A stretch of DNA of 64,000 nucleotides from Paractinoplanes rishiriensis (GCF_016862375.1 NZ_BOMV01000106.1:1-64000), one strand, 5' to 3'. Positions 33,643-44,111 are shown, counted from the stretch's first letter. Numbers and translations are program-made. Notes: a model not told the origin generated them from the letters alone.

Positions 33643-35160
33643 TCAGGACACGTTTGCCTCGTCGGTGGCCTGCTGGGGGCGCGGACCGGGGACGAGGATG
33701 TCTGGGATGCGGCCGTTGTGGTGGGCGTGCAGGTATTCCATCGCGTGGTCGACCGTGGGGTCATGGGCGAATTGCTCGGTAAAGTAGGTGAGCCGTTCTC
33801 GGCAGTCGTCGATGACTTGCGACCATGACCGTAGCCAGACCCGGGCGGTGGCGGTCTCGGACTGGAACACTTCGATGCATCCAGGTGGGCGGTCAGGGCT
33901 TCGGGTCTTAGCCTTAGCGAAGTCGGTCATCGTGGTGGTGATGAGCCAGAAGTCCCAGTCGACACGGACGTCGGCGAACTGCGGGTCGTTGAGGACAGCG
34001 AGCGCGTAATCCTGGATCTGGTTGATCTCTTTGTGGCCCACGGTGACGCCGGGAGCTTTGAGCTCGACGATGAGGTGCTGGTGGCGGTCGTGGTCCTTGC
34101 GGGCGCGGGAGAGCATCAGGTCGACGATGCCTGTTCTGCCGTCGAGTCGCCGTACGGGGTCGGGGTTTCGGTTGGGCCGGCCGAGGTGCTCCAGGTGCCG
34201 GTCGAGTACGGCATCCAGGGAGCGGTCACTGACGAGCAGGTTGAATCGTTCTCCGAAGACCCAGACCTCGTTCTCCAGGATCTTGTGGAGCTGGCTGCGC
34301 TCTTTGACCAGCTTGCGGACCTCGGGGTCGAACACCATGTGGCCGAGGGCGGTGAGGAAGGTCAGCCGGTCGGATACGCTGGTCGAGGCTTTGATCACCG
34401 CGGCGAGGCTGGTCCGGTCGAGAAGGCTTTTAAGGTTGGCTTTCTCGTCGCCGGTGAGCCGGAACAGTTCGTCGAGCAACTCGTGCATGGTGTCGGGCTG
34501 ATGCCGCACGGCCTCGCGGAGCAGGGTGAGCGTGCTCCTCAGCTGTTTCTTGCCGCGCGGGATTTGGCGGTGCACGGTGGCGGCGACCAGGTCGAAGGTT
34601 TCGCGTTCGAGTTTGTCGGTATCGGTCTCCGGCTCGCCGGCGTAGGGGTAAACGCCGGTGGTCTTCCATTGCTGGACGACTTCGTGGCGTTGTTCGACGG
34701 CGCGGCCCTTGAAGTGTTCGCGGAGTTTGTCGCGCGCGACGGTGATGAGCGCGCCGACGTGAGAGTCCAGTCGTCCTTCACCGAGCAGGAAGTCTGCGTG
34801 GTGCTCGGGCATGTGTTCCCAGAGCACGTAGGCGGTGAACTGGAAGCCGGGGGCCTGGATACCGACGTCCGTGATGTCCACCGTGATGCCGTCCGCGTCG
34901 CACAGGTGCAGTTCCCGGTCGGTCCTCATCGACCACTCCAGGACTCGCAGGGTGGCTGCCTGGGCGGGGGCGCCTTCCGGCGTGAACTCGACGTCGTACT
35001 CATCGCGGCGCTCGATCGAGGCGTCAGGGTCGATCGTCTGGCCGTCGTAGACGACCTGAACGTCCCGGTAGACGGTCAGGTAGGTCGCAAGCTCGGTGGT
35101 GAGTTGAGCGACGGCCTTAGGGCTCTTGAGCTGGTCGAGGCGTTTCGACTGGAGCCCCAC
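33643..35160 (-). pseudogene. PD-(D/E)XK (Shedu/DUF4263-like) nuclease part of a frameshifted GHKL ATPase gene
   Basis: About 505 codons continuing the GHKL fragment upstream in another frame. The C-terminal ~200 residues hold a nuclease core: GRTGIVDLMLSRARK supplies an Asp, HQHLIVELKAPG the E-x-K, and EINQIQDYALAV the following Gln, as in DUF4263/Shedu domains. The N-terminal part is the ATPase transducer region. Without the frame break the two parts would form one ~667-residue protein. Translation from the listed first codon has no ribosome site, so the nuclease would be made only by frameshifting or not at all. Confidence 0.7.
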
Positions 35161-35645
35161 GCCTCGAATGTGGTCCCGGGTTCCTCCGTGGTGGGCTGTG
35201 GCGTGGAAATCTCGAAGTCATTGCGGGTGGTCGCGGACGCCCGGATGATCGAGCGTTGCCGGCCATCGATGCCGTCGGCGACGGTGGTCCACCGGATGTG
35301 CGCGCCGAGCGCGTAGCCGCGGAGCCGGCCCTGGCCGGTGTGCCCATGTAGCAACCGGTTCAGATTCGGAGTGCGTCGTGTCCTCTTCTTCCAGGAACCG
35401 CCGATGCGTTCGAACGCTGCCACGCACGCCTCGGGCGTGATCCCGCTGCCGTTGTCGACGATCGTGACGCTCTCGACGCCTCCGAAGTCGTTGCAGGTGA
35501 GAGTCACCTCGACGTGTGTGGCTTCGGCGTCGAGGGCGTTCCAGATCAGCTCTTTGACCGCGCCGATCGGGTTGTTAACCTGGGCCAGACGTTCGACGTG
35601 ATCTTCTGCTGCTTCGAGATGCACCCGCCGCATAGGACACAGCAT
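35161..35645 (-). pseudogene. GHKL ATPase part of a frameshifted ATPase-nuclease gene
   Basis: The N-terminal part (start ATG 35645, or ATG 35633 giving MRRVHLEAAEDHVERLA). The Bergerat fold motifs are present: N-box AVKELIWNALDAEATHVEV, G1 TIVDNGSGITPEA, and G2 region TGQGRLRGYALG. After TTFEAWG the frame continues as unrelated residues until a stop at 35076, while homology moves to the frame at 33643-35160. A 1-2 base indel near 35150 explains this. MORC/MutL-like GHKL ATPases fused to endonuclease domains occur in restriction and antiphage loci, which fits the HEPN gene next door. Confidence 0.68.
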
Positions 35646-35829
35646 GTCACATCACGGTTACTCGATGTTGGGTGCTTTCTGGCTGGCTTCCGTCGTGACC
35701 GGCTGGCCGTCCGGCTTGCCCCAGATCCGCTTGCGCCATCCGCATACGGGCTATTGACAGAGCCAGTCGAAGCCGTACGCGACACCGGGTCAACCCTCCG
35801 TAACTGATCATTACGGACCTGCTGAGTGC

Positions 35830-36340
35830 CCGAGCTCAGAGGCGCGCCGCCGCTGTTGTTGGTGATGGCCGGGAACAGATACGGCGTGCTGCGACTAGGA
35901 ACCGGCAGGGCGAGCCGTTGCTCGCGCCAGGCCAGCACCGCCTCCGCGGTCGCGGCGGTGATCGGCAGCCGGCGCCGAAGCCGACGACCCTTGTGGTTGT
36001 CCCAGATCAGGTTGTACTCGCCGCTGGTGTGCTCGATGCAGTCCAGCCGCAGCCCGCACACCTCGCGCGGGCGCCGACCGGTGTCGCGCAGCACGATGTA
36101 GGCGGTCGTGAACATCGCCGCCACCGCCTCCGGCGGCAGGCTCTTGTAGACGAAACCGACCCCCAGCAGGTGCACCTGTGCGTCCAGCTGAGCGATAACC
36201 GATTCCGGATCGCTTTGCCGGCCTCCTCGTCGTCGCTGTGCTCGACGGCGATGCGGTGCGAGGCGTGCCGGGTGAAGCTGCCGGACAGCCGATCGAGCAG
36301 GCCGGCACTGCGGCCGTAGTCGAGAACGTCGCCGCTACGC
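35830..36340 (-). pseudogene. Tyrosine recombinase remnant, frameshifted and truncated
   Basis: Minus-strand homology runs ASHRIAVEHSDDEEAGKA, then after a frame change DPESVIAQLDAQVHLLGVG, YIVLRDTGRRPREVCGLRLDC (the box I Arg region) and RLPITAATAEAVLAWREQR. The N-terminal half is missing and the frame breaks near 36200; the box II and Tyr parts are missing beyond 35830. It is the same family as the large recombinases earlier in the window. Confidence 0.65.
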
Positions 36341-36371
36341 CCACGCCTGTCCGACCCTGGCTGCTGCTGCC

Positions 36372-36570
36372 GTCCTGGACACCGTCCGGCTGGCCCGCGC
36401 CTGTCACCCGGGCCTGCCCTCCTACGCGCTCGACAGCCTGCTGACCCACCTGGACATCCCGAGCCCCGCGGGCCGGCACCGCGCACTGGCCCATGCCCAG
36501 GTCACCAGCAAGGTGTTCGTCCGGCTGCTCGCCGACGGGTGCGCCCGTCACGGTTGGGCACAGCTGGCCC
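36372..36570 (+). pseudogene. DnaQ-like 3'-5' exonuclease remnant
   Basis: Codons from 36372 read VLDTVRLARACHPGLPSYALD, then HRALAHAQVTSKVFVRLLADG, the ExoII/ExoIII part of DnaQ-family exonucleases where RHRALxDAxxT supplies the catalytic His/Asp pattern. The N-terminal D-x-E motif is not found upstream, and homology fades after ~36570. It is a decayed fragment. Confidence 0.55.
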
Positions 36571-36903
36571 AATGCGTCAGCTCGCCGGCACCGGTCCGCC
36601 CACCAACGGCGTGCAGCAAGGGCACCTCTTCTAACCTCCCGCGACGCGTCAACCTACGAAGGAATCCGATGGCCAGCGTCGATGCCCTCGGTCTTCTTGG
36701 CCTGGCCCGCCGAGGAGGATGAGTATTAGCGTCACGGGTCACCTGCAACCGTGAAGAGCACATCGCAGCAGTGCCGAATGGCCGCCCGGGAGACGCGCAG
36801 AGCCTCCCGGGTACACCAGCGAATGGTGGTTAATCCTCCACATCGAGCGCGACCACACGACATAACAACCGTCAGCAGCCGGCTCCTTGCTCGAAATGGC
36901 TAC
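36571..36903. other. Stretch without a recognised gene
   Basis: About 330 bp between the exonuclease remnant and the lipoprotein gene; no family or regulatory site is recognised. Confidence 0.4.
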
Positions 36904-37428
36904 TTAGTACTCGCACATTCTTGAGTTCGTGTCGACTCGGGTCAACTCTACAAGTAGGAACGGTGGCGGTGGCACGTTAGACTCATTCGGCGTCGTCCCA
37001 GAGACAAGTTGCAGGAACAGATTCTGGTCAGACTTCTTCGAGTGATAGCAAATGGCAGAGTCTCCACCTGATCCGGGCGCGGCAGAAGCTAATCTGGTAA
37101 CCTCGACCCATTCTTTCTCGTCCAGCATTTCGACGCCAACGCTCTGTAATTGTTCCACCGTCAAGGGTGTGCTGATGGTGAATTCTTTACCGGCGTTGAT
37201 GCCTTCGCCGTCGTGTCCTTCCTTGCACGGATAGCTTTGGTAGGCCTCCACTCTCACGTGATCCACCTTGACCGCTGCTAGGGCTGGATCCTGGGATAGT
37301 TCATTCGCAATCTTGACTTGCTCGTCGCAGGACCAAGTGGCTTCGGCGGAACTGCATGCAGGTGTTGTTCCAAGTAGAAGGGGTGCAATTGCGGCAGACG
37401 TTATGGCGCGGCTCCATGTTCCTGTCAT
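36904..37428 (-). CDS. Putative lipoprotein, candidate immunity protein of the RHS toxin
   Basis: A 174-residue secreted or lipid-anchored protein. Residues ~1-25 are a signal sequence ending TTPACSSAEA, in which Cys 25 could be the lipid-modified residue, although the lipobox is not canonical. The mature part has several Cys (WSCDEQ, YPCKEGHDG, SAICYHSKK, MCEY), suggesting disulfides outside the cell. ATGA overlaps the end of the RHS gene, so it is translated directly after it. Visible base composition is clearly lower in GC than its neighbours, as is common for polymorphic-toxin cassettes. The position and the shift in composition make it the likely immunity gene. Confidence 0.65.
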   Translation of the reverse strand: MTGTWSRAITSAAIAPLLLGTTPACSSAEATWSCDEQVKIANELSQDPALAAVKVDHVRVEAYQSYPCKEGHDGEGINAGKEFTISTPLTVEQLQSVGVEMLDEKEWVEVTRLASAAPGSGGDSAICYHSKKSDQNLFLQLVSGTTPNESNVPPPPFLLVELTRVDTNSRMCEY

Positions 37429-40400
37429 CCGTTGCCTTTCAGGTTGAGGTGCCCGCTACGGATGAGTTCCATGCAGCGTCCGCATATATAGGATTTTGCC
37501 AAACCTGGGAAGTTTCGGTAGCGGATACGTGCCCAGTCTCCGACTCCGAGGCCCCAGTAATTGTTGTGTTGATCAATCTTGCTTTGAACCCGGTCGTCCC
37601 CGTACTCGTGAGCCGTGCCCCAGGCTGCAGCAGAGTTACGGCCAAGCTGGAAATTCAACAAGCCTTGCCAGATGCAGTGCCGGTAAGCATTCCTTTTTCC
37701 CTTATTCAAGGGGAAAGCTGTTTTGGCGGAGGCCAACGCCCAAGCGCTCGTGAGGACGTACGTGGCGCACTCGATTTTGTGGGTCGAGCAGCGAGATCTT
37801 TCCCTGCGGTTCATGGGGAAGCTGATCTGTCCGCTGAGGTCGGTGCAGTTGACGGGGTCGGCGTTGCAGTATTCGTAGGGATTGGCGTTTCCGCCGTGGA
37901 TCGGATCGACGGTGAGGAATCGTCCGGCTGCGGCGTTGTACAGGCGTACGCCCATGAGGGAGATTCCGGCGGGGTTGTCGGTGGACCGCTGGTGCTGGCC
38001 GAGGTAGCCGTACCGTACGTCGCCGATGTCTGCCGGGTCGCGGGGTACACCGTACTCATCGGTTTCGTACATCGCGTCGATGACCGGCTCGGTGCTGCCA
38101 GTCACGATGCCGATGACGTCACCCTTCAAGGTCGTTAGATGGGTTTTCAGCTCGTCGTCGAAGGTGTCGTACGTCATCACCAGTAGTCCGTCCGGGCCAG
38201 CGATGTGGCGCGCGTACTCGGTGTCGTATGCCGTCCACGACGGCGCATCTCCGTCATTGGCGTAGTGTTCGGTGATATTCGACGCCGGAGTGGTCCGGGA
38301 CCGGACTCGGTTGGAAATCACGTCGAGGGTGTACGTTGTCGTTGACCCGGCCTGGGTGATGCTGCGTACCAGGTCGTTGGTGTAGTACCCGACGGTGAGG
38401 TTCCCGGCGCCGTTCGACGTGTCCGCCGATGGGACGGTGGTCGTGCGACCAAGTGCGTCGTAGGCATACCCGCTGGTTGTAGCCCGGTCCGCAGTGTCGT
38501 ATGTCAAGGTGCGGGTCACCGTCGCAGTGCTGGTCTGGCATCCGCCGCCGGGCGCGGGCGCATAGCGGGAGTACCCGGTCCGGTTGCTGGCAGTGTCGAA
38601 CCCGTACACGCGGGTCGTGCATCCGGAGTACCCGGAGAACGGCTGCAGGTAGTCGAGGGTGTCGGTGAGCCGACCGGCTTTGTCGTAGGTGAATTGTTGT
38701 CCCGACAGGTCGCTCGAGTGGGTGGCCCACTGTCCGTGCGCGGTCGTGGTGACCTGCTCGTCGACGTCGATGCAGTCGGTCTCGGGTGTGCACCCTGGCG
38801 TGTTCGTTGACTGCGATACCGCGGCTCCGGTTTCGTCGTACACCGTTGAGACGGTCAAGGTGTTCGGCAGGCCTTTCGAGATCAGGAGCCCGTCCGGGTC
38901 GTACGCGGCGGTGATCGTGCCGGCTTGCGAGTCAGTGAGTTGCGATACCAGGCCTTGGTCGTTGTAGCTGCGGGTCTGTGTCGCCTTGCCGTCATTGACG
39001 GTTGCGACCCGTGACATGACGTCATATGTGGTGGTGGTTGTGACGTTGTCGGCGTCGGTGTATGAGGTGATGCGGCCCAAGGTGTCATGTACCCGGGCGA
39101 TCGATGCGGTGACCGTTGTTCCGGACAGCGACTGGGTCTGGGTGAGCAGACCGGTGGCCGTGTCATAGATGTTCTTAGTCGTCGGCAGCGCGGTTCCGAT
39201 GCTGCCTGTGGTTGCCACCGTCAGGGTACGTCCTGCCGCGTCGTAGGTGTTTGCAGTTGTACGAAGGACCGTGCCCGAGGGCGTCTTCTCGGTAATCACG
39301 GCGGGCTGATTGTATAGATCGTAGGTGGTGAATTTGTCCGGGATCGGGTCTCCGGCCGATGGGTTTCCGCCCGCTCGGACAAGGCACACCAGGTTGGCCC
39401 ATTCGGCGTGGTTGCCACACGTGCTGTAGGTGCTGTTGGCGGTGGCCGTGTAGTAGACGGTTTGGGTGGTGCGTGGTGTGTTGGTCGTCGTGCCGCCGGC
39501 CGGTGCTGTTGTCGACGTAGGCAGTCCGGTCGTCGTGTCGTACGTGGTGCGGGCCGTCAGATTCAGGCCGGTCGGGTCGGTGGTGACCGAGGTTGGGGCT
39601 CGCAGCGTCCAGTTGTATGCGGTGGTGGTCGTGCGGATGTCCGAGTCGGTGCCGTCTGATAGTCGGGCCCCGGTGATCGAAGTGGTGGCAAGGTCGTAGG
39701 GTCCGCCGGTGGGGGCGCCTTCGTCATAGGTGAGGACCGTGTGCGTGCGGGCCCGCTGCTCGACCCAGCCGCCGGAACCGTTCGGAACGGCTGTGTCGTG
39801 CTCGGGCCCGAACGTCTCTTTCAGCCGGCGGCCGGCCGCCTCGTACCGGTAGGTGGTGGAGTACCGGCCGGCCAGTGCCGCCTCCTCGGCGGTTGTGTCG
39901 GTGGTGCTGGCATTGAGGGCCCGGTCCAGGTTCGTGGCGGTGAGAGACCGTACGACGTTACCTGTCGCGTCGTACCAGTTGGTGTTGGTGAAGCCGCCCG
40001 GCCCGATGGTGTTGACGACTTGCCCGGAGGTGTCCATGTAGGTGATGTGCGCGCGGGTCCAGGACGATGGCATGGTGCCGGTGCTCTGTGAGCCGTTCGG
40101 TACCTGGTCGGGGCCGAACACCGCGGTGGCTTGTACCGGAGTCTCGGCCTGCCCCCATCGGCTCGTCTGCGTGGCGGACAGGTCGTAGGGGGCGCCGCTA
40201 CCCGCGATGGGTACCTGGTACACGGCGGTCGCGGTGGCCGTTCCCGCGGTCAGGGCGGAGCGGCTGACCTGCTTGAGGCGCCCCGTGCCGGTGTCGCCGG
40301 GGATGGTGGTGAAGCTGAGTTGCCACGGCTGCTGCGCGATGGGAGTGATGGTGCTGAGGATGCCGTTGCTGTCGTATCCGTAAGTGACGGCCAGGTGCTG

Positions 40401-43400
40401 ACCGCCGCCGTGGTCCAGCCGCGGATCCCACTGCGAGACCAGCCGCCCGTTGTTGTCGTAGGCGTACTTCGCGACCACCACGGTCCGCATCGCCGGGGTG
40501 GCGAGATCAGGATCCCAGGCGACGAAACTGATCTGGGAGACCCGGCCGGTGTAGTCGCCGGAAACGGTTGCTGTCGCAGTGGTCGTGCTCGCGTACGTGA
40601 TGCTCAGTGCCCGGCATCCCTTGACCAGGCCGGCTGTGCCGCTACCGCAGCTCACGCCAGCCGGGACCGGGGCGAGGATGCGGGTCGGCCGGGTCACCGT
40701 GGCCGAGCCGATGGTCACCGTCTCCCACGACGTCGTGGTCGTCTGGGCAAGTCCGGGAGTGTCGATCGCGGTGGGTTTGAACAGCGACGAGCCGCTGGGA
40801 ACGGTGAACGTGGTGACATTGCCGTCCGGGTCCGCCAATAGGTAGGTGGCGGAGTTGGGATGGGACAAGGTCAGGTCTTCATAACCGAGTGGCGAGCTGA
40901 ATCCTCCGCCGCTCTTGGCGGTGAACCCGATTAAGGACCCGTCTTCCGTACCGACCTGTACCACCGATCCGGTGACGGTCAATCCGGTGTAATCAGACTG
41001 GGCCTGTGCCACTGCGGCCGTGCTGATCCACCCAGCGCCGAACATGCCTGACGGATCGGCTACAGCTGCCGACCGGGTATTGAAGGTACGGCCGATGCTC
41101 AGATCCGAGCCGTACGAGCTGACGTTCACATCGGTGGCAGAGACCGCGAGGTTGCCGGTGATCAGGTTGAGCGAGCCCGGGCCGACGTCCGCGGTACCCG
41201 CCTGCTCGGCGGCTTGGTCCAGGATGAACGGCAGCGGTGTCGACGTAGCCCCCGAACCGGCGGCCAGCACACGCGCCTGGACCGGCCCGTCGAGGGCCGT
41301 CGCGCCGGCCTCCGCGTCGTTGAACGTCTTCGCCACGTTCCACGTTAGCTTCGGGAACGCGCCCGAGACTCGTGACTGTGGCCAGGACACCGCCCCGCCA
41401 CCAACGGCAAGCGCTACGTCGCTGGTCGGCACGGTCGTCCAACTGTCTGTGTCCGCGCGCCTCCATTGCAGCGTGTACCCGGTGGCAGCCGCCGGCGCGA
41501 CGGCTTGCACCCCGGTTGTACTAATGACCGCCTGTCCCTTACCCGGCAGGATGAGCGCGGCCTGCCCGACCATGAACACGTACGAGGTCACCGGGCCCAA
41601 ATTACCGGCCGCGTCCCGCGAGCGTACGTACAGCGTGTGCGGCCCGTCGACCTCCGGTGTCAAGGAAATGGTGGCCGCGCCGGAGGTGGCCTGGACCGGT
41701 GTGATCGGCGGGTTCTCGTCCAGTCCATAGACGAAGCCAGCGAAATCGGTGTTCGTGCCGAAGGTGAACGAGCCAGCCTGGTCCGCGCCGCCGGACCAGA
41801 CTCCGGACGGGTAGGCGGTACTGGTCACCGTGGCCGCTGCAGGCACGGTGGTATCCACGCTGAAGGTCGTGTCCGCAGACCAACCCGAGTAATCAACACC
41901 GTCATAGCCGCGAACTCGCACGGTGTACGACTGGCCATTGGTCAGCGCGGCCGACGGGGTCCAATGAACCCAGGAGCCACCCGTGCCCGAGTTCGACAGC
42001 GCGCTGGCGATTACGGTGCTGCCTTGCCGGATCTGGAACTCGGCCTGAACTCGCTGGCCGCTGTCGCCATCGGTGACGATCGCGGAGAACTGTGGTTTGT
42101 TAGACGAGACCTTCCAAGGGCTCGCACAACTCGTATAGCAGTTCGACAAAGTCAGCCCGGACGGTGTCGCCGGTTTCGTGTTGTACGTGACATCTAGCAC
42201 CGGGTTGTTGTCGAACTGCTTGTAGTACTCGCTGTTTGCCTCGTATGCCGAGTTCACCCGGATTCCCAGCCACGTGTTCGCGGCGCCGGCGTCCGCAGCC
42301 GCCTGCACAGTGGAGGTGATCGGGAAGGAAACATCCGCGGCAGGGCAGGCGTCACCGCCGGCGCCCGACGACTGGGTGCCCAACAGCGAGTTCCAGACTG
42401 GCGGGTTATTCCAGGTTGTCGCCGAAGAGATCGCGGAGGTGGACCAGAGCTCGAACGGCATGGAGTCACAGTCCCACGCGTTGACCTGATGGATCCGGAA
42501 TGACGCTGACAAGATGTGAGTGCCGTTCAGCGGCTGCGACGCCATGCCGAACACCGAACGAAACTTATCCGTGCCCGAGTTGTAAGTGCCGATGTTCGCC
42601 AGCGACGACGTGTTGTAGTACGCCGTGTTGGGATCGGCGGACTCCAGCAATGACCACGCCGCAGAGCTCACCGTGACGCCGGGATCGATGTACAGCGGGT
42701 AGACGGCGCGAGCATCGTTGAGCAAGGCACGATCCGGCGTGACGCTAATTGACTGCGCGGTGACGCTGGTGGCCAGCGTCGCGCGTCGTCCGCCCGCTTG
42801 TGCACCCGGACCGGCAGCCGAGGAGTCCCACATGCTCGGAGCTGCACCCACCATGACCGGTTTCTTCGTTTTCTGGCTAACGACCCGCAGATTGCCGTGA
42901 GTATCAGTGCTCAGTTCACCCCCGGTCACCGTCACCGGGAACGTGATCTTAGCCAGCCGTTCGTCCGTAGCGGCTTTGCTGTCGTTGACGACGAGCACCT
43001 CCGAGAAGCCCTGACCGTCGGCGGTCAATCGGAGGTCGACTCCCGGCAGCACCTGCGGATAGGTAGCGGTAACACCGTCGATGACCGGCGGGCGCAGCGC
43101 GCCGAACACGGCCGGAGGCTCAACGTCCAGCCGTGTACCGCCGTACCCGACGCTCACCAGAGGCCCCGATCCGCCGGCGGAGAAAGTCAGATCCACCGTC
43201 GTAGCCACCGGCCTGATGCTGTCGCCAGAAGCCACAAGCGTCGCGTCGATCGCCGCCCACGAACCGTCGGGGCGCTTGACCCTCGCCGGACGAGCCGACG
43301 AGGTCATCGTCAGCGATCCGTCAGGATTCGCGAAAATCTGAGTCACCTCAGTGCGTTCCCGCAGAACCTCAACCTTCTTACCACTGCTGCGCGCAGCAAG

Positions 43401-43688
43401 CCGGGCCGCGACCCGGTCGTCGCGGACCAACATCCCACCTGCAGCCGCAGACGCCGCCGGGGGCTCAGCTGCCGCTGCACGTGGGGCGACCGCACCGTAC
43501 GCCACCACGGTCAGAACGGAGACGACCAGCACCACGGCCCGACACCACTGCAGGCGCACCGCCATCGCGGACAGCACCACCGTCAGCAATCCCGGCGAGC
43601 CGGTCAACGATCCGGACCTTGAGCAAGGGCGAAAGCGGCCGCTCCGCCCGGGAAGAACAACCCGTGACCCGCCCGGTATGCGATACAT
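37425..43688 (-). CDS. RHS/YD-repeat polymorphic toxin with DUF6973-like C-terminal domain
   Basis: A 2,087-residue secreted protein, ATG 43688 with GAGGGG upstream (ATG 43565 would also precede the signal peptide). A signal-type hydrophobic segment ends near AVAPRAAAAEPP (~residue 75). Residues ~85-800 include a DNRLxx-type N-terminal region, a lectin-like segment and fibronectin-like repeats. The middle to ~1,940 is RHS/YD repeats (many TYDxxGR and GRITSYTDAD units), ending with the RHS core RFLTVDPIHGGNANPYEYCN. The last ~133 residues are the variable tip: RNAYRHCIWQGLLNFQLG, AWGTAHEYGDD, DQHNNYWGLG, a DUF6973-like pattern. It is likely exported and used against competitors, with the overlapping lipoprotein gene as immunity. 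Confidence 0.82.
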   Translation of the reverse strand: MYRIPGGSRVVLPGRSGRFRPCSRSGSLTGSPGLLTVVLSAMAVRLQWCRAVVLVVSVLTVVAYGAVAPRAAAAEPPAASAAAGGMLVRDDRVAARLAARSSGKKVEVLRERTEVTQIFANPDGSLTMTSSARPARVKRPDGSWAAIDATLVASGDSIRPVATTVDLTFSAGGSGPLVSVGYGGTRLDVEPPAVFGALRPPVIDGVTATYPQVLPGVDLRLTADGQGFSEVLVVNDSKAATDERLAKITFPVTVTGGELSTDTHGNLRVVSQKTKKPVMVGAAPSMWDSSAAGPGAQAGGRRATLATSVTAQSISVTPDRALLNDARAVYPLYIDPGVTVSSAAWSLLESADPNTAYYNTSSLANIGTYNSGTDKFRSVFGMASQPLNGTHILSASFRIHQVNAWDCDSMPFELWSTSAISSATTWNNPPVWNSLLGTQSSGAGGDACPAADVSFPITSTVQAAADAGAANTWLGIRVNSAYEANSEYYKQFDNNPVLDVTYNTKPATPSGLTLSNCYTSCASPWKVSSNKPQFSAIVTDGDSGQRVQAEFQIRQGSTVIASALSNSGTGGSWVHWTPSAALTNGQSYTVRVRGYDGVDYSGWSADTTFSVDTTVPAAATVTSTAYPSGVWSGGADQAGSFTFGTNTDFAGFVYGLDENPPITPVQATSGAATISLTPEVDGPHTLYVRSRDAAGNLGPVTSYVFMVGQAALILPGKGQAVISTTGVQAVAPAAATGYTLQWRRADTDSWTTVPTSDVALAVGGGAVSWPQSRVSGAFPKLTWNVAKTFNDAEAGATALDGPVQARVLAAGSGATSTPLPFILDQAAEQAGTADVGPGSLNLITGNLAVSATDVNVSSYGSDLSIGRTFNTRSAAVADPSGMFGAGWISTAAVAQAQSDYTGLTVTGSVVQVGTEDGSLIGFTAKSGGGFSSPLGYEDLTLSHPNSATYLLADPDGNVTTFTVPSGSSLFKPTAIDTPGLAQTTTTSWETVTIGSATVTRPTRILAPVPAGVSCGSGTAGLVKGCRALSITYASTTTATATVSGDYTGRVSQISFVAWDPDLATPAMRTVVVAKYAYDNNGRLVSQWDPRLDHGGGQHLAVTYGYDSNGILSTITPIAQQPWQLSFTTIPGDTGTGRLKQVSRSALTAGTATATAVYQVPIAGSGAPYDLSATQTSRWGQAETPVQATAVFGPDQVPNGSQSTGTMPSSWTRAHITYMDTSGQVVNTIGPGGFTNTNWYDATGNVVRSLTATNLDRALNASTTDTTAEEAALAGRYSTTYRYEAAGRRLKETFGPEHDTAVPNGSGGWVEQRARTHTVLTYDEGAPTGGPYDLATTSITGARLSDGTDSDIRTTTTAYNWTLRAPTSVTTDPTGLNLTARTTYDTTTGLPTSTTAPAGGTTTNTPRTTQTVYYTATANSTYSTCGNHAEWANLVCLVRAGGNPSAGDPIPDKFTTYDLYNQPAVITEKTPSGTVLRTTANTYDAAGRTLTVATTGSIGTALPTTKNIYDTATGLLTQTQSLSGTTVTASIARVHDTLGRITSYTDADNVTTTTTYDVMSRVATVNDGKATQTRSYNDQGLVSQLTDSQAGTITAAYDPDGLLISKGLPNTLTVSTVYDETGAAVSQSTNTPGCTPETDCIDVDEQVTTTAHGQWATHSSDLSGQQFTYDKAGRLTDTLDYLQPFSGYSGCTTRVYGFDTASNRTGYSRYAPAPGGGCQTSTATVTRTLTYDTADRATTSGYAYDALGRTTTVPSADTSNGAGNLTVGYYTNDLVRSITQAGSTTTYTLDVISNRVRSRTTPASNITEHYANDGDAPSWTAYDTEYARHIAGPDGLLVMTYDTFDDELKTHLTTLKGDVIGIVTGSTEPVIDAMYETDEYGVPRDPADIGDVRYGYLGQHQRSTDNPAGISLMGVRLYNAAAGRFLTVDPIHGGNANPYEYCNADPVNCTDLSGQISFPMNRRERSRCSTHKIECATYVLTSAWALASAKTAFPLNKGKRNAYRHCIWQGLLNFQLGRNSAAAWGTAHEYGDDRVQSKIDQHNNYWGLGVGDWARIRYRNFPGLAKSYICGRCMELIRSGHLNLKGNG

Positions 43689-43899
43689 CGACAACCGCCC
43701 CTCAACCGAGATCTCAAGCGGGACGGAACGCTACGCCCAGCTCACTCAGAGCAATAGGCTCTTGACCCGGCGGCAGAAGTCATGCCTATCGATTCACGAC
43801 AGAGAGAAGCACCGATAGGGACCACTCTGCCGGAGCTGAATCTGGCCGATCATCCGGTGAAGCATCATCCGCGCAGGCGACCCTGAAAGATACTCAAAC

Positions 43900-44111
43900 G
43901 TCGTCCAGGGAGCTGTCGCGCGTAAGCGATTGTGCGCAATGTTGAACTTCTGCTGGACGAGCGGCAGGCCGCCGTTTTGCGGCTTCTTGAACGCGGCGGT
44001 GACGGTGCCGGCTGCCCCTTCGTAGCCCAAGTCGCCGCGGGTACGCAGGTCGGCGCCGGCCACGGTGAGAGCGGGCAGGCCATTGTTCGCGAATAACATT
44101 CCAAGAGGCAA
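43900..44111 (-). pseudogene. IS5-family transposase remnant
   Basis: Minus-strand codons read LPALTVAGADLRTRGDLGYEGAAGTVTAAF, KKPQNGGLPLVQQKFNIAHNRLRA, matching the C-terminal catalytic region of IS5-type (ISL2-like) DDE transposases. The region towards the N-terminus lies in a different frame (to about 44295) and is unrecognisable. No ends were found. It sits where the HAD gene is truncated, so it probably broke that gene. Confidence 0.65.

Noticed and set aside
39408..41730. Several plus-strand frames opposite the RHS gene
   Set aside because: They mirror the YD-repeat coding sequence and lack homology and start signals.
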